A stretch of 64,000 bases of DNA from Glycomyces niveus (GTDB lineage: Bacteria > Actinomycetota > Actinomycetes > Mycobacteriales > Micromonosporaceae), in contig NZ_JAGFNP010000014.1 of the NCBI RefSeq assembly GCF_017592475.1, forward strand, positions 1-64,000, written 5' to 3'. A model generated the notes under the pieces. It was not told where the DNA came from, did not search any database, and saw only the letters and a program-made list of their open reading frames with translations. The translations under genes and the position numbers were made by a program. This document shows, one piece after another, positions 51,961-60,592 of the stretch. Numbering within the stretch: the first letter of the stretch is position 1; each line of letters opens with the position of its first letter.

Positions 51961-53921
51961 TCGCCGCCTTCCTTCCGATGGTCGTCGCCGCCGTTCGGGG
52001 GCTGCGGCCGGCTGCTGTGAGGACTGTCGAACGCGGAGGCCGGCGGCGGTGGCGGCGTCTGCGGGGCAGGGCGCGTCGGGTTGCCGCCGGGCGGGGGCGG
52101 GCTGCCGTACGCCGAGCCCGGGGGCGGCGGCGGGGTGCCGTAGCCAGGCGGAGGCGGCGGGGTCTGCGGCGGGTACTGCGGGCCGCGGGCGGTCGGATCG
52201 CCGGGCCGGCCGGTCGGGCCGCCCGGAGGCGGCGACATGGGCGGGGTACCGGGCGGGCCGGACATGGGCGGGCCGGAGACCGGACCGCCAGGGGGCGGGC
52301 TGAGCACGTCCTCTTCCATGGTGCCCTTGGTCGGGCCGCCGCCGCCCTGCAGGTGCCCGGGGATGATGAGCTCGGTCGGCTGGTCGCCGCCCGGGATCGG
52401 CCCGGAGTCCATGACCCCGGCCGCCTCGGCCTTCGCGGCCTCCTCGGCGGCGCGCTTGGCGGCCTGCTCGGCGAGGAACTCCGGCGGGGCCTCGGTCTTC
52501 TGCAGGCCGAACGAGGCCTGCCAGGGCTTGCGGGCGTCGTCGGAGACGCGCACGAACAGGCCGATCAGCAGCCACGAGCCGACGAGTGAGGAGCCGCCCG
52601 CTGCGAGGAACGTCGTGGTCTGGCCGGTCATCGGGATGAGGCCGGTGACGCCGCCGAACACGACGAACAGTTGGAACGCGAGCAGGAACGCCAGGCCGCC
52701 GGCCATGAGCGAGCCGAACAGGTCGCGCGACATGATGCCGGTCTTGAAACCGCGCTGCACGAGGATCGCGTACAGCAGCAGGATCGCGATGAGCCCGATC
52801 AGCCCGGCCTCCTCCCCGATCGCGGCGAGGATGAAGTCGGACTCAGAGGCGGGGATGCGGTTCGGGTTGCCCGAGCCGGGCCCGTTCCCCAGCAGACCGC
52901 CGGAGTTGAGCGCGACCAGGCCCTGCACGAGCTGGTACGAGTCGTTCTCCCGGTCGCCGACATAGGCCCAGGGGTCGAGCCAGATCGCGACGCGCGTCTG
53001 GAGGTGGCTGAAGAACGGGTAGATCGCGATGCAGCCGCCGATGAACATCGTCAGACCGATGATGATCCACGAGGCGCGGCGCGTCGCCATGTACAGCATG
53101 GAGAGGAAGATGCTGAACAGCAGCAGCGAGGTGCCGAGGTCGCGCTCCATGACGAGGATGACGAGGCTGGCGGCCCAGACGATCACGATCGGGCCGAGGT
53201 CCTTCATGCGCGGCAGCTGCAGGCCCAGGATCTTCTTGCCCGCCACCGAGAGCATGTCCCGCTTGCGCACCAGGTACACCGCGAAGAAGATCAGCAGCAT
53301 CAGCTTCGCGAACTCGCTGGGCTGCACCGAGAAGCTGCCGAGGCGGATCCAGTTCTTCGAGCCGCCCGAGCCGGAGATCGAGTACGGCAGGAAGCCCGGG
53401 ATCGCCGCCAGGAAGATGCCCGCGAACAGCAGGATGTACGCGTAGCCGCGCAGGATCCGGTGGTTGCGCACCACCGCCAGGAACACGGTCAGCAGGACCA
53501 CGCCGGCGATGTAGTACATGAGCTGGCGCCCACCCTGGCCCGCGAACACGCCCGCGTCGGCGTGCAGCGGTTCGTCGGTGATGGCGGTGCGGTCGATGCG
53601 CCGGATGTAGACGATGCCGATGCCGGTGAGGAACGCCGCGATCGGTACGAACAGCGGGTCCGCGTACGGGGCCAGGAACTTGACGGCGGTCCACGCGCAC
53701 ATCGAGACGATGAAGATGAGCAGCGGCAGCATGTACGTGACCGAGGTGGTCTTCTCGATGAGCGCCACGTCGATCGAAAGCTGGAAGAGGAAGACCGCGA
53801 CGCCTCCCATGACGAGCATGACGACCTCGCGGAAGACGCGCTTGGGCATGCCCGTCAGCGGAGTGAGCGGCGGCTCGGACGGTCCGACCGGCCGGGCGGT
53901 CGCCGACATCGGCTGGGCCAT
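51957..53921 (-). CDS. ftsW: SEDS glycosyltransferase FtsW/RodA with Pro-rich C-terminal extension
   Basis: A 654-aa membrane peptidoglycan polymerase. About 12 helices lie between residues 35 and 490. Family marks: SGSGGSKNWIRLGSFSVQPSEFAKLMLLI, MERDLGTSLLLFSIFLSML, and FIGTIGLIPMTGQTTTFLAAGG-like FGGVTGLIPMTGQTTTFLAAGGSS. The final 150 or so residues are low complexity (GGPVSGPPMSGPPGTPP and similar), longer than in most FtsW/RodA proteins. ATG chosen because AGGGGA lies 5 bases before; a TTG 24 bases upstream also reads in frame. In mycobacteria the gene in this position is called rodA, so the name is by location. Confidence 0.92.
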   Translation of the reverse strand: MAQPMSATARPVGPSEPPLTPLTGMPKRVFREVVMLVMGGVAVFLFQLSIDVALIEKTTSVTYMLPLLIFIVSMCAWTAVKFLAPYADPLFVPIAAFLTGIGIVYIRRIDRTAITDEPLHADAGVFAGQGGRQLMYYIAGVVLLTVFLAVVRNHRILRGYAYILLFAGIFLAAIPGFLPYSISGSGGSKNWIRLGSFSVQPSEFAKLMLLIFFAVYLVRKRDMLSVAGKKILGLQLPRMKDLGPIVIVWAASLVILVMERDLGTSLLLFSIFLSMLYMATRRASWIIIGLTMFIGGCIAIYPFFSHLQTRVAIWLDPWAYVGDRENDSYQLVQGLVALNSGGLLGNGPGSGNPNRIPASESDFILAAIGEEAGLIGLIAILLLYAILVQRGFKTGIMSRDLFGSLMAGGLAFLLAFQLFVVFGGVTGLIPMTGQTTTFLAAGGSSLVGSWLLIGLFVRVSDDARKPWQASFGLQKTEAPPEFLAEQAAKRAAEEAAKAEAAGVMDSGPIPGGDQPTELIIPGHLQGGGGPTKGTMEEDVLSPPPGGPVSGPPMSGPPGTPPMSPPPGGPTGRPGDPTARGPQYPPQTPPPPPGYGTPPPPPGSAYGSPPPPGGNPTRPAPQTPPPPPASAFDSPHSSRPQPPNGGDDHRKEGGE

Positions 53922-53957
53922 CAGTTCCCCTTGCGTCTCAGTCAAGAATGCGTTGTG

Positions 53958-53986
53958 AGCCTATATCGGCCACGCTCGGTCGTCAC
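53958..53986 (-). promoter_or_regulatory. possible internal promoter before ftsW
   Basis: On the minus strand GTGACG, a 17-base spacer and TAGGCT stand 37 bases upstream of the ftsW start. The 170-base gap after pstP allows an extra promoter for ftsW-pbpA and the kinases. Confidence 0.35.
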
Positions 53987-54091
53987 GGCAGTCCTTTTGC
54001 GCCGATCGGACCGGTCGCGCCCGCACCGCACGCCCGTGGACCCGGGCGCGTCGCACGCGCGCGGGTACGCCACAGCCCGGTCGGTCCACGT

Positions 54092-55360
54092 TCAGTCCTC
54101 GCGGCAGTCCTGGGAGGCCGCCGGCTGCGTCTCGGTCTCGCCGGCGGCAGTCGCGCACAGCGGGTCCAGGCTCTCGTTCCCGGCGGCGGGGTCGACCAGG
54201 GCGCTCAGCTCGTCCTCGGCGGCGGTGCCGCCGTCGACCCTGATCCCGTTCTCGAGGTCGGACTCGACCGAGTCCACGGCGTCCTCGGCGGGCCGACCGG
54301 AGTCCGTGTCGAGCCACGCGATCCGGTAACCCGCCACCTCAAAAGGGAGGCCTCGGTAGAGGCTGATGGTGCCCGCCTCTGAGACACCGATGAAGTACTG
54401 CGTGCGCGCCCACCACACGCCGCCGCCCGCGACGAGCGCGAGCACGATGAGGCAGGCCAGGACGGTGCGCCACACCCGGCCCTTCTTGCGGGCCCTCGGC
54501 TGCGGCTCGGTCGTCTCCGACTCGCCGTCGCCGGCCTCCGATTCGTCGGTCTCCTTCACGGCGCGCAGGACGGCCGTGTCGGACTCGGCCAGGCGCGCGT
54601 CGGCGGCCGCGCCGCCGATGATCTGGCGCTGCTCCCCCGGGTCATCGGCGACGACGTCGGCGACGAGCACCGTCACGTTGTCGGGAGCCCCGGCGTCGAG
54701 CGCCTGCTGCACCAGCGTCTCGGCCGCCTCCTGCGGCGTCGCCGCGTTCTGCAGGGTGCGGGCGATGTCGGCGTCCGAGACGGGACCCGAGAGGCCGTCC
54801 GAGCACAGGACCAGGCGGTCGCCCGGGACGCCCTTGATGGTCTGGAACGCCGGCTCGACCTCGGCCGCGCCCAGCGCGCGCAGCAGCAGGGACCGCTGCG
54901 GGTGCCGCTCGGCCTCCTCGGCGGTGATGCGGCCTTCGTCGACGAGCATCTGCACGTACGTGTCGTCGACGGTGATCTGCTCGAAGCCGCCATCGCGCAG
55001 CCGGTAGGCGCGGGAGTCGCCGATGTGAACGAGGTTGAACCACTCGCCGTCGAACCACAGGGCCGTGAGCGTGGTGCCCATGCCCTCCTTCTGCGGGTCG
55101 TCGGCGACCTGGCGGCGGATGGCGCGGTTCGCGTCGGCGACGGCGTCGGCGAGCTCGTCGACCACCGAGTCCGGCGGCGGGGGCACGTCCAGCCGGGCGA
55201 CGGTGTTGATGACGATGGCCGAGGCGAGGTCACCGGCGGCCATGCCGCCCATGCCGTCGGCCACGGCGATGAAGTGGGACCCGGCGAACACCGAGTCCTG
55301 GTTGCCTTGCCTCACCACCCCGCGGTCGGAGATGGCCGCGTATCGCAGGTGCAAACTCAT
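54092..55360 (-). CDS. pstP: PP2C-family Ser/Thr protein phosphatase (PstP/Stp)
   Basis: A 422-aa membrane phosphatase that removes phosphate from targets of PknA and PknB. Residues about 1-238 are the PP2C domain: SDRGVVRQGNQDS, ADGMGGMAAGDLAS (metal-binding Asp and Gly), HIGDSRAYRLRDG, CSDGLSGPVSD, DNVTVLVADV. A basic/acidic linker leads to a helix at about 298-318. The outer domain of about 100 residues ends CATAAGETETQPAASQDCRED. It lies between fhaB (71 bases) and ftsW. The length is somewhat below that of the mycobacterial enzyme. Confidence 0.95.
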   Translation of the reverse strand: MSLHLRYAAISDRGVVRQGNQDSVFAGSHFIAVADGMGGMAAGDLASAIVINTVARLDVPPPPDSVVDELADAVADANRAIRRQVADDPQKEGMGTTLTALWFDGEWFNLVHIGDSRAYRLRDGGFEQITVDDTYVQMLVDEGRITAEEAERHPQRSLLLRALGAAEVEPAFQTIKGVPGDRLVLCSDGLSGPVSDADIARTLQNAATPQEAAETLVQQALDAGAPDNVTVLVADVVADDPGEQRQIIGGAAADARLAESDTAVLRAVKETDESEAGDGESETTEPQPRARKKGRVWRTVLACLIVLALVAGGGVWWARTQYFIGVSEAGTISLYRGLPFEVAGYRIAWLDTDSGRPAEDAVDSVESDLENGIRVDGGTAAEDELSALVDPAAGNESLDPLCATAAGETETQPAASQDCRED

Positions 55361-55431
55361 GAATCAACCGCCGTAGCGCGGGCACGCCCGCTGTTCGATG
55401 TCGACATCGCCGTCTCTCGTTCCGCGCACTG

Positions 55432-55914
55432 CTAGGGGCGCAGCTCGAAGGAGGAACGCCCGATCCGGATGGGCACCCCGAGCGGGACCGGCGTGGGTGC
55501 AGTGACTCTAGCGCGCCCCAGGTAGGTGCCGTTCGTGGAGCCCAGGTCCTCGACGACCCACTGGCCGTCCTGGGGGCGCACGCGGGCGTGCCGGTTGGAG
55601 GCGAAGTCGTCGCGGATGACGATCGTGGAGTCGGGGGCGCGGCCGATCGAGATGGGCTGACCGGAGAGCACGAACCGGCGCCCCTGGAGCTCACCGGTGG
55701 TCACGACCAGCCACTGCGCCGCCTGCGCGGCCTGGGGCCGCGTCCCGCGGCCGCCAGCGGCGGGCGGGGCCGAGGGTCCGGCGGCCGGTCCGGCGGCGGC
55801 CGGGCGGCGCTGCGCGAGGAGGTCCCGGGTGATCGTCCGGGCGGCGGCGAACACGAACAGCCACAGCAGCACGAGGAACCCGAACCGGGCGACGGTCTGG
55901 ACTATCTCAGGCAT
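55432..55914 (-). CDS. fhaB: FHA-domain protein FhaB (FipA type)
   Basis: A 160-aa protein with one helix at about 10-27 and a Pro/Ala linker. A forkhead-associated domain fills about 78-158: ISIGRAPDSTIVIRDDFASNRHARV and DLGSTNGTYLG, with the Arg, Ser, Asn and NGT residues that bind phosphothreonine. It recruits phosphorylated partners at the membrane during septation or growth. It is second in the cluster, between fhaA and pstP. Confidence 0.94.
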   Translation of the reverse strand: MPEIVQTVARFGFLVLLWLFVFAAARTITRDLLAQRRPAAAGPAAGPSAPPAAGGRGTRPQAAQAAQWLVVTTGELQGRRFVLSGQPISIGRAPDSTIVIRDDFASNRHARVRPQDGQWVVEDLGSTNGTYLGRARVTAPTPVPLGVPIRIGRSSFELRP

Positions 55915-56067
55915 CGGCGCTCCCAGCGAATGAACGATCGGTCCCAGACACGTTAGCCCACGGTGGCGCGGGCGCAGAGACGAGCCGCCGGACCCGGCCG
56001 GTCATCCCACCGCTACCGGCATGGGGCCGTGAGGCTTTGCCGACAGCGGACCCCCGAAAAGCACGCG

Positions 56068-56090
56068 GCCCCGGCCCAGTGGACCGGGGC
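56068..56090 (-). terminator. weak hairpin after fhaA
   Basis: GCCCCGG-N9-CCGGGGC, 17 bases beyond the fhaA stop, with GCTTTTC following on the minus strand. It may be an attenuating terminator between fhaA and fhaB. The gap 55915-56106 shows no gene. Confidence 0.5.
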
Positions 56091-56106
56091 GTCACGTGTT
56101 CAGGCT

Positions 56107-56820
56107 TCAACCCGCCTGCAGCGTAAGGGAAGTGGTGCCGATCTGGATGACGTCGCCGGGCTGCATCGAGACGGTGGCGATGCGCTGGCCGTTGACCAGG
56201 GTGCCGTTGGTCGAGCCGAGGTCGGTGACCGAGACCTGGCGGCCGTCGAAGTCGACGCGCACATGGCGGCGGGAGATGCCGACGTCGGGGAGGCGGATCT
56301 GCGCCTGCTCGCCGCGGCCGATGATGGTGGCGCCGTGGGCGACCGTGAACTGGCGGCCGTCGGCCGTCACCAGCACCGGACCGGTCGGGGCCTGCTGCTG
56401 CGCGGGGCCGTAGCCGCCGCCGGAGACCGGCTGGTCCATGCCCTCGTTCAGGGCCGCGACCTCGGCGGTCACCCGGAACATGCCGGTGTCGAGGCCTTCG
56501 CCGCGCTCGATCTCGACGATGACGTCGCCGTACACGGTCCAGCCGTTCTCGCCGATGAACTCGGCCTGGGACTGGGCCAGCTCCTGCGCCAGCGCCGCCG
56601 CGTACGGGGCGAGGCGGTCGTGGTCGGGGGGCGAGAGGTCGATGACGTAGCGGTTCGGCACCAGCACGCGCCCGCCGGCGAGGACCGCCTTGTGGGTCTC
56701 CGCCTCGCGCTGCATGGCGCTGGCGATCTCGACCGGGTGCACAACGCCCTTGAACATCTTGTTGAAGGTGCCCTCGAACAGGCCCTCCAGTTGTTTCTCC
56801 AAGCGTTGCAGAACGCTCAC
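56107..56820 (-). CDS. fhaA: FHA-domain protein FhaA with DUF3662
   Basis: A 237-aa protein. Residues about 1-115 are the DUF3662 domain (VLQRLEKQLEGLFEGTFNKMFKG onward). A short Gly/Gln linker follows, then an FHA domain at about 145-235: IIGRGEQAQIRLPDVGISRRHVRVDF and DLGSTNGTLVNG. The FHA domain binds phosphothreonine made by PknA/PknB; in mycobacteria FhaA links the kinases to the flippase MviN. The linker is much shorter than the several hundred residues of the mycobacterial protein. It is the first gene of the cluster. Confidence 0.94.
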   Translation of the reverse strand: MSVLQRLEKQLEGLFEGTFNKMFKGVVHPVEIASAMQREAETHKAVLAGGRVLVPNRYVIDLSPPDHDRLAPYAAALAQELAQSQAEFIGENGWTVYGDVIVEIERGEGLDTGMFRVTAEVAALNEGMDQPVSGGGYGPAQQQAPTGPVLVTADGRQFTVAHGATIIGRGEQAQIRLPDVGISRRHVRVDFDGRQVSVTDLGSTNGTLVNGQRIATVSMQPGDVIQIGTTSLTLQAG

Positions 56821-57044
56821 CGGTTCTCCTCCTCGTCAGACCATCCGGACCGTGACGCTCCCGTGAATAGCCGCGTCGTCCCCCGATGGTATCGGCTGGC
56901 TTCCAGCGACGGCGAGGGGTTGAGACGCAACCCTTCCCCGAGTCGGATTCATATCCGCCGATCGGGTGAGTGCCCTGTCAGCTGGTGGTACCGAATGACG
57001 GCATGGCCAGGCAGGGGCGGGTGGCGGTCCCGGGTGAAGGCGCG

Positions 57045-57050
57045 TAGGGT
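57045..57050 (+). promoter_or_regulatory. leaderless -10 box TAGGGT for the XRE gene
   Basis: TAGGGT, seven bases, then GTG at 57058. There is no ribosome site. This favours the GTG at 57058 over the GTG at 57049, which would overlap the box. Confidence 0.5.
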
Positions 57051-57057
57051 GACGCGG

Positions 57058-57396
57058 GTGACAGATCGCGACTTCAGCTCATTCGTCCGGGACGTGCGCA
57101 AACGCGCCCACGTCGCGACTCGTGAGCTCTCCGACTCCGCCGGGGTCTCCAACCCCTACCTCCAGGGCGAGCGCGGCGTGCGCCGCCCCAGTGGCGCGGT
57201 CCTGCGGCAGCTGGCACTGGCGCTGCGGATGACCACCCCGATCATGTACCTGCGGGCGAACCTCGCCCCCGAGAACGGCTCCGCGACGCCGCTGGCCATC
57301 GCCACCGACCGCGAGCTGACCTCGAAGCAGAAGCAGACCCTCGCCGAGATGTACGACGCGTTCGTCTCCGAGAACGAGCGCTCCTCGGGCAAGTAG
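57058..57396 (+). CDS. XRE-family helix-turn-helix regulator
   Basis: A 112-aa protein. Residues about 8-66 form a helix-turn-helix: VRDVRKRAHVATRELSDSAGVSNPYLQGERGVRRPSGAVLRQLALALRM. The C-terminal part (SKQKQTLAEMYDAFVSENE) is helical and could be a dimer interface. It diverges from fhaA and converges on the aminotransferase gene. Its targets are unknown. The short divergent gap to fhaA (237 bases) makes control of the fha-pkn cluster possible but unproven. Confidence 0.8.
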   Translation: MTDRDFSSFVRDVRKRAHVATRELSDSAGVSNPYLQGERGVRRPSGAVLRQLALALRMTTPIMYLRANLAPENGSATPLAIATDRELTSKQKQTLAEMYDAFVSENERSSGK

Positions 57397-57403
57397 ACCG
57401 GAG

Positions 57404-57426
57404 CCGGGCGCCGGTGGGGCGCCCGG
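57404..57426. terminator. terminator between XRE gene and hisC
   Basis: CCGGGCGCC, 5-base loop, GGCGCCCGG, then ACTCTTCAAGCTTT. A second small stem (GCGCGGCA/TGCCGCGC, about 57441-57466) serves the opposite strand. Confidence 0.65.
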
Positions 57427-57475
57427 ACTCTTCAAGCTTTAGCGCGGCAGCGGGTTCTGTTGCCGCGCATTCGTT

Positions 57476-58531
57476 TTACGCCTCGATGAACGCGCGCAGC
57501 GCCTCGAGCACCGCGTCGTTCTCCTCGGGCAGGCCGATGGTGACGCGCACCCCGTCGCCCGCGAAGGGCCGCACCAGGATCGACCGCGCCTCGCAATGCG
57601 CGGCGAACTCGACCGCGCGCTCGCCCAGCGGCAGCCAGAAGAAGTTCGCCTGCGTGTCCGGCACGTCCGGCACGAATTCCCTTGCGGCCGTGACGGTCCG
57701 CTTACGCTCGGAGGTCACCAGCGCGACCCGGCGGCGCATCTCGCCTTCCGCGCGGAGCGCCGCGAGCGCCGCCCGCTGCGCGGCCGTGTTGACGGCGAAG
57801 GGGATCACGCACCGACTCACGGCGTCGGCCACGTCGGGCCGGGCGACCATGTAGCCCACGCGGAGCCCGGCCAGGCCCCACGCCTTGGAGAAGGTGCGGA
57901 AGACGACCGCGTTGCGCCGTGAGGCGTAGCGTTCGACGGCGTTCGGGCAGGCCGGGTCGGTCACGAACTCGCGGTACGCCTCGTCGATCACGACGAGCAC
58001 GTCCTCGGGGACCGCGGCGAAGACCCGGTCGAGCTCGTCGGCGGTGACGGCCGGGCCGGTCGGGTTGTTGGGGCTGCAGATCACGATCGCGCGCGTGGCG
58101 GGCGTGACGGCGGCGAGCATCGCGTCGATGTCGTGCCGGTGGTCGGGCGTGTTGGGCACCTGGACGCTCTTGAGCCCGGCGACGGTGGCCGCGATGGGGT
58201 AGGCCTCGAACGAGCGCCAGGAGTAGACGACCTCGCTGCCGGGTCTCGCAATGGCCTGCATGAGGTGGCCGATGAGGGCGACCGAGCCGGTGCCGGTGAC
58301 GATGCGCTCGACCGGCAGGCCGAGCCGTTCGGCGAGGACGCCGCGGAGTTCGACGACGCCGAGGTCGGGGTAGCGGTGGACGTTCTCGGCCGCTTCGGTG
58401 ATCGCTTCGACCACACCGGGAAGCGGGCCGTACGGCACCTCGTTGCTGGAGATCTTCACGGCGTCAGGGATCGCCTTGCCGGGAACGTAGCGGGGGATGG
58501 ATGCGAGGTCTTCACGCAGAGGATCGCTCAT
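57476..58531 (-). CDS. hisC: histidinol-phosphate / aromatic amino acid aminotransferase
   Basis: A 351-aa PLP-dependent class I/II aminotransferase. The PLP lysine is in FRTFSKAWGLAGLRVGY, the aspartate in VVIDEAYREF, and SPNNPTGPAV is the family turn. The N terminus (PGKAIPDAVKISSNEVPYGPLPGV) is the form seen in the HisC2/Pat group, which also accepts phenylalanine and tyrosine precursors. There are no other his genes nearby, so an aromatic transaminase role is likely. Its start overlaps the stop of the RDD-protein gene as ATGA. Confidence 0.9.
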   Translation of the reverse strand: MSDPLREDLASIPRYVPGKAIPDAVKISSNEVPYGPLPGVVEAITEAAENVHRYPDLGVVELRGVLAERLGLPVERIVTGTGSVALIGHLMQAIARPGSEVVYSWRSFEAYPIAATVAGLKSVQVPNTPDHRHDIDAMLAAVTPATRAIVICSPNNPTGPAVTADELDRVFAAVPEDVLVVIDEAYREFVTDPACPNAVERYASRRNAVVFRTFSKAWGLAGLRVGYMVARPDVADAVSRCVIPFAVNTAAQRAALAALRAEGEMRRRVALVTSERKRTVTAAREFVPDVPDTQANFFWLPLGERAVEFAAHCEARSILVRPFAGDGVRVTIGLPEENDAVLEALRAFIEA

Positions 58532-59406
58532 CGTGAGGGCTCCTTGTCAGGGTCGGCCTTCTCGCCGCCCACCTCGACGACGGCGGTGCCAGGGGATTTG
58601 TCGTGGAGGCATTGGCGGAAGGGTTGGTCTCGGATGCACCATATCCCGTCGAGGATCCACAGGACCGCGCCGAAGGGGAAGCAGATGAGCGGGAGCGCGA
58701 AGTACGACCACCGCAGCAGGAGCCGGCCCCAGCCGAGGCTCACGGGCGCGAGCGAGACGACCTTGATGCCCATGAGGCGCTTGCCGAGGGTCTGGCCGGT
58801 GTTCAGGGTCGCCGGGACCTCGTAGGCGAACCACAGGCCGAGGGCGATGAGGAGCACGACCCAGAGCTGGTCGGAGAGGCGGGAGGGGACCTCGACGTCC
58901 TCGGGGTTGGTGGCGGCGACGGCGTCGAGGAAGTACGGCCAGAACGTCTGCATCATCTGGTAGATGAAGTAGCCGTTGACGACCGCGTTGAGTGCCAGCA
59001 TGCACAGCACGTCGACCAGTCGTGCGACGAAGCGCTGGCCCGGGTGGGCGAGGACGCGGCCGCCGAGGATGCGGCTGACGTCGCCGCGGGTGATCCATCC
59101 GACGGTGACGCCGAGGGAGCGGATCGGGATCGTGTCCGGGGGCTGCACGGCGCCGGGGACGCGCTGGATGATGCGCGGCGGCGGACCGTCGCCGTAGCGG
59201 CGGTCGGCGGGGAGGGTCTGGACGACCGGGTCCGGTGTGGAGGGCCGGGCGGGGAGGGGTTCCGGTTCGGGGTCGACCGGCTCGGGTTCGGCGGGGGGCT
59301 CGGCGTCGGCGGGGACGGGCTTGCCGATCCAGGCGCCGCCGTCCCAGTAGCGCTGCGTGGCCGGGTCGGCGGGGTCCGGGTACCAGCCGGGTTCGATCGT
59401 GGTCAT
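58528..59406 (-). CDS. RDD-family membrane protein with N-terminal DUF2510
   Basis: A 292-aa protein. Residues about 1-28 are the DUF2510 motif (EPGWYPDPADPATQRYWDGGAW). A Pro/Glu-rich segment (about 32-85) follows. From about 125 the RDD domain begins with an Arg-Asp pair in RFVARLVDVLCMLALN, and three or four helices follow, with NTGQTLGKRLMGIKVV in between. The function of RDD proteins in general is not settled; some move ions. ATG chosen to match usual DUF2510 starts. It is coupled to hisC through ATGA. Confidence 0.82.
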   Translation of the reverse strand: MTTIEPGWYPDPADPATQRYWDGGAWIGKPVPADAEPPAEPEPVDPEPEPLPARPSTPDPVVQTLPADRRYGDGPPPRIIQRVPGAVQPPDTIPIRSLGVTVGWITRGDVSRILGGRVLAHPGQRFVARLVDVLCMLALNAVVNGYFIYQMMQTFWPYFLDAVAATNPEDVEVPSRLSDQLWVVLLIALGLWFAYEVPATLNTGQTLGKRLMGIKVVSLAPVSLGWGRLLLRWSYFALPLICFPFGAVLWILDGIWCIRDQPFRQCLHDKSPGTAVVEVGGEKADPDKEPSR

Positions 59407-59908
59407 CGAGGCCCATTCTTGCAGCCTCGTCCCGACATTCCCAGTCAGTTCGGCCACAGCCGATCCGGGGGCCGATGGAACCTCGCTGAAGACAACGACA
59501 CGGCCCAGTCGGTTACTGCCTCGACTGGGCCGCTCGCAACAAGCTGCACTTCCGACCGAGTTACCAAGCGTGAAGTCTTTAATAGCGGTGACTGGCCCCT
59601 AGGTGGCTGGTCCCGCTGTGCCTCCCGACGGCTCAGGTCGCACGTGGGTGCTCGGCGGCGGTGCCCGAATCCTTCCGATCTGCGGAGACCATGTCCCCGG
59701 TAAGTCCTTCCGGATCCGTAACTCATTTCTACCCGTCTACTGACGGGTAGTAAACCCCTAATCGCAAAAAATCCGAGCAGAGTTCTCGAAAGGGCGGCCG
59801 CGTCCGCCCCGTGGCCGCCGGTTCCCTTGATTCGCCACGGAACCGGAGGATCTGGTCTACCTTGCGGGACATCAGGGCCGCGCGCCCGCATCAGCCGAGG
59901 AGGCCGCC
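59407..59908. other. 502-base region without a gene
   Basis: No protein-like frame is convincing on either strand. Two structures stand out: a hairpin with an 11-bp stem at 59501-59532 (CGGCCCAGTCG and complement) and an inverted repeat at 59729-59750. The stretch 59700-59790 is AT-richer than its surroundings and includes a run of six A, so a promoter for the gene at 59909 is likely there. Confidence 0.5.
59729..59750. promoter_or_regulatory. 22-bp inverted repeat, possible operator
   Basis: CTACCCGTC-TACT-GACGGGTAG has two exact 9-base arms and lies about 160 bases before the gene at 59909, in an AT-rich patch. The size and spacing fit a TetR-type operator, but no such gene is adjacent. 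Confidence 0.45.
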
Positions 59909-60583
59909 ATGACGACGTACCCGCCGACCCCGGGGCCGCCCGAACCCGAACCGCCCGAACCGGAACGGGGCAACGAGACCGAGGAGGGCGGGACCCCGTT
60001 CTCGGGCAATCAGCCGGGTCCGGCGCCGTCCGGGCCCGAACCGGGTTGGCATCCGCCCGGGGCGAACCCCGAAGGCGTCCCGCATCCGACGCACGGGGAG
60101 ACCCCCGGCGAGACGCCGCGAGCGCCCTCCGACAAGCCGTTCGGCGGCATCCCGCCGGCGCCGCCGCCGCCCGGCGCGGGGCCGGGCGAGGGGTCGCCTT
60201 CCGGGGGCGGGTACAGCCCGTACTCGGGCGGCGCGGTCCCGCCGCCGCCACCGCCGCCCCCGGCCTACAACGCCGACGGGCCGCTGCGGGGCCAGCAGCC
60301 GCGCAACGGGCTCGGCACCGCCGCGCTGGTCTGCGGCATCGTCGCGATCGTCCTGTCGTTCATCCCGGTCGTCAACACGTTCACGTGGCCGCTCGGGGTG
60401 CTCGCGATCGTGTTCGGCGCGGTCGGCTGGGCGCGCGCGAACAAGGGGGTCGCCACGAACAAGCCGATCGCCATCACCGGACTGGCGCTGGGCATCGTCT
60501 CGTTCTTCACGTTCTGCCTGATCTACGTCATCATCGGCGCGGGCAGCGGCTCGATGTACTACGACGCGGCGCCGACGCTCTAG
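59909..60583 (+). CDS. Pro-rich membrane protein with DUF4190-like domain
   Basis: A 224-aa protein. Residues about 1-130 are Pro/Gly/Glu-rich and probably disordered. Residues about 133-215 hold two helices with the motif RNGLGTAALVCGIVAIVLSF...GALGWARANKG-like text (here AIVFGAVGWARANKGVATNKPIAITGLALGI), typical of DUF4190 proteins of actinobacteria. It ends SMYYDAAPTL. The function is unknown. No ribosome site as strong as GGAGG is adjacent, but GAGGAGGCC precedes the ATG. Confidence 0.78.
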   Translation: MTTYPPTPGPPEPEPPEPERGNETEEGGTPFSGNQPGPAPSGPEPGWHPPGANPEGVPHPTHGETPGETPRAPSDKPFGGIPPAPPPPGAGPGEGSPSGGGYSPYSGGAVPPPPPPPPAYNADGPLRGQQPRNGLGTAALVCGIVAIVLSFIPVVNTFTWPLGVLAIVFGAVGWARANKGVATNKPIAITGLALGIVSFFTFCLIYVIIGAGSGSMYYDAAPTL

Positions 60584-60592
60584 CGGCGCAAC

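Noticed and set aside
56821..57057. tRNA-Leu expected near fhaA by analogy with mycobacteria
   Set aside because: No cloverleaf, no GTTCRANNC loop sequence and no CCA-compatible end could be found in this gap.
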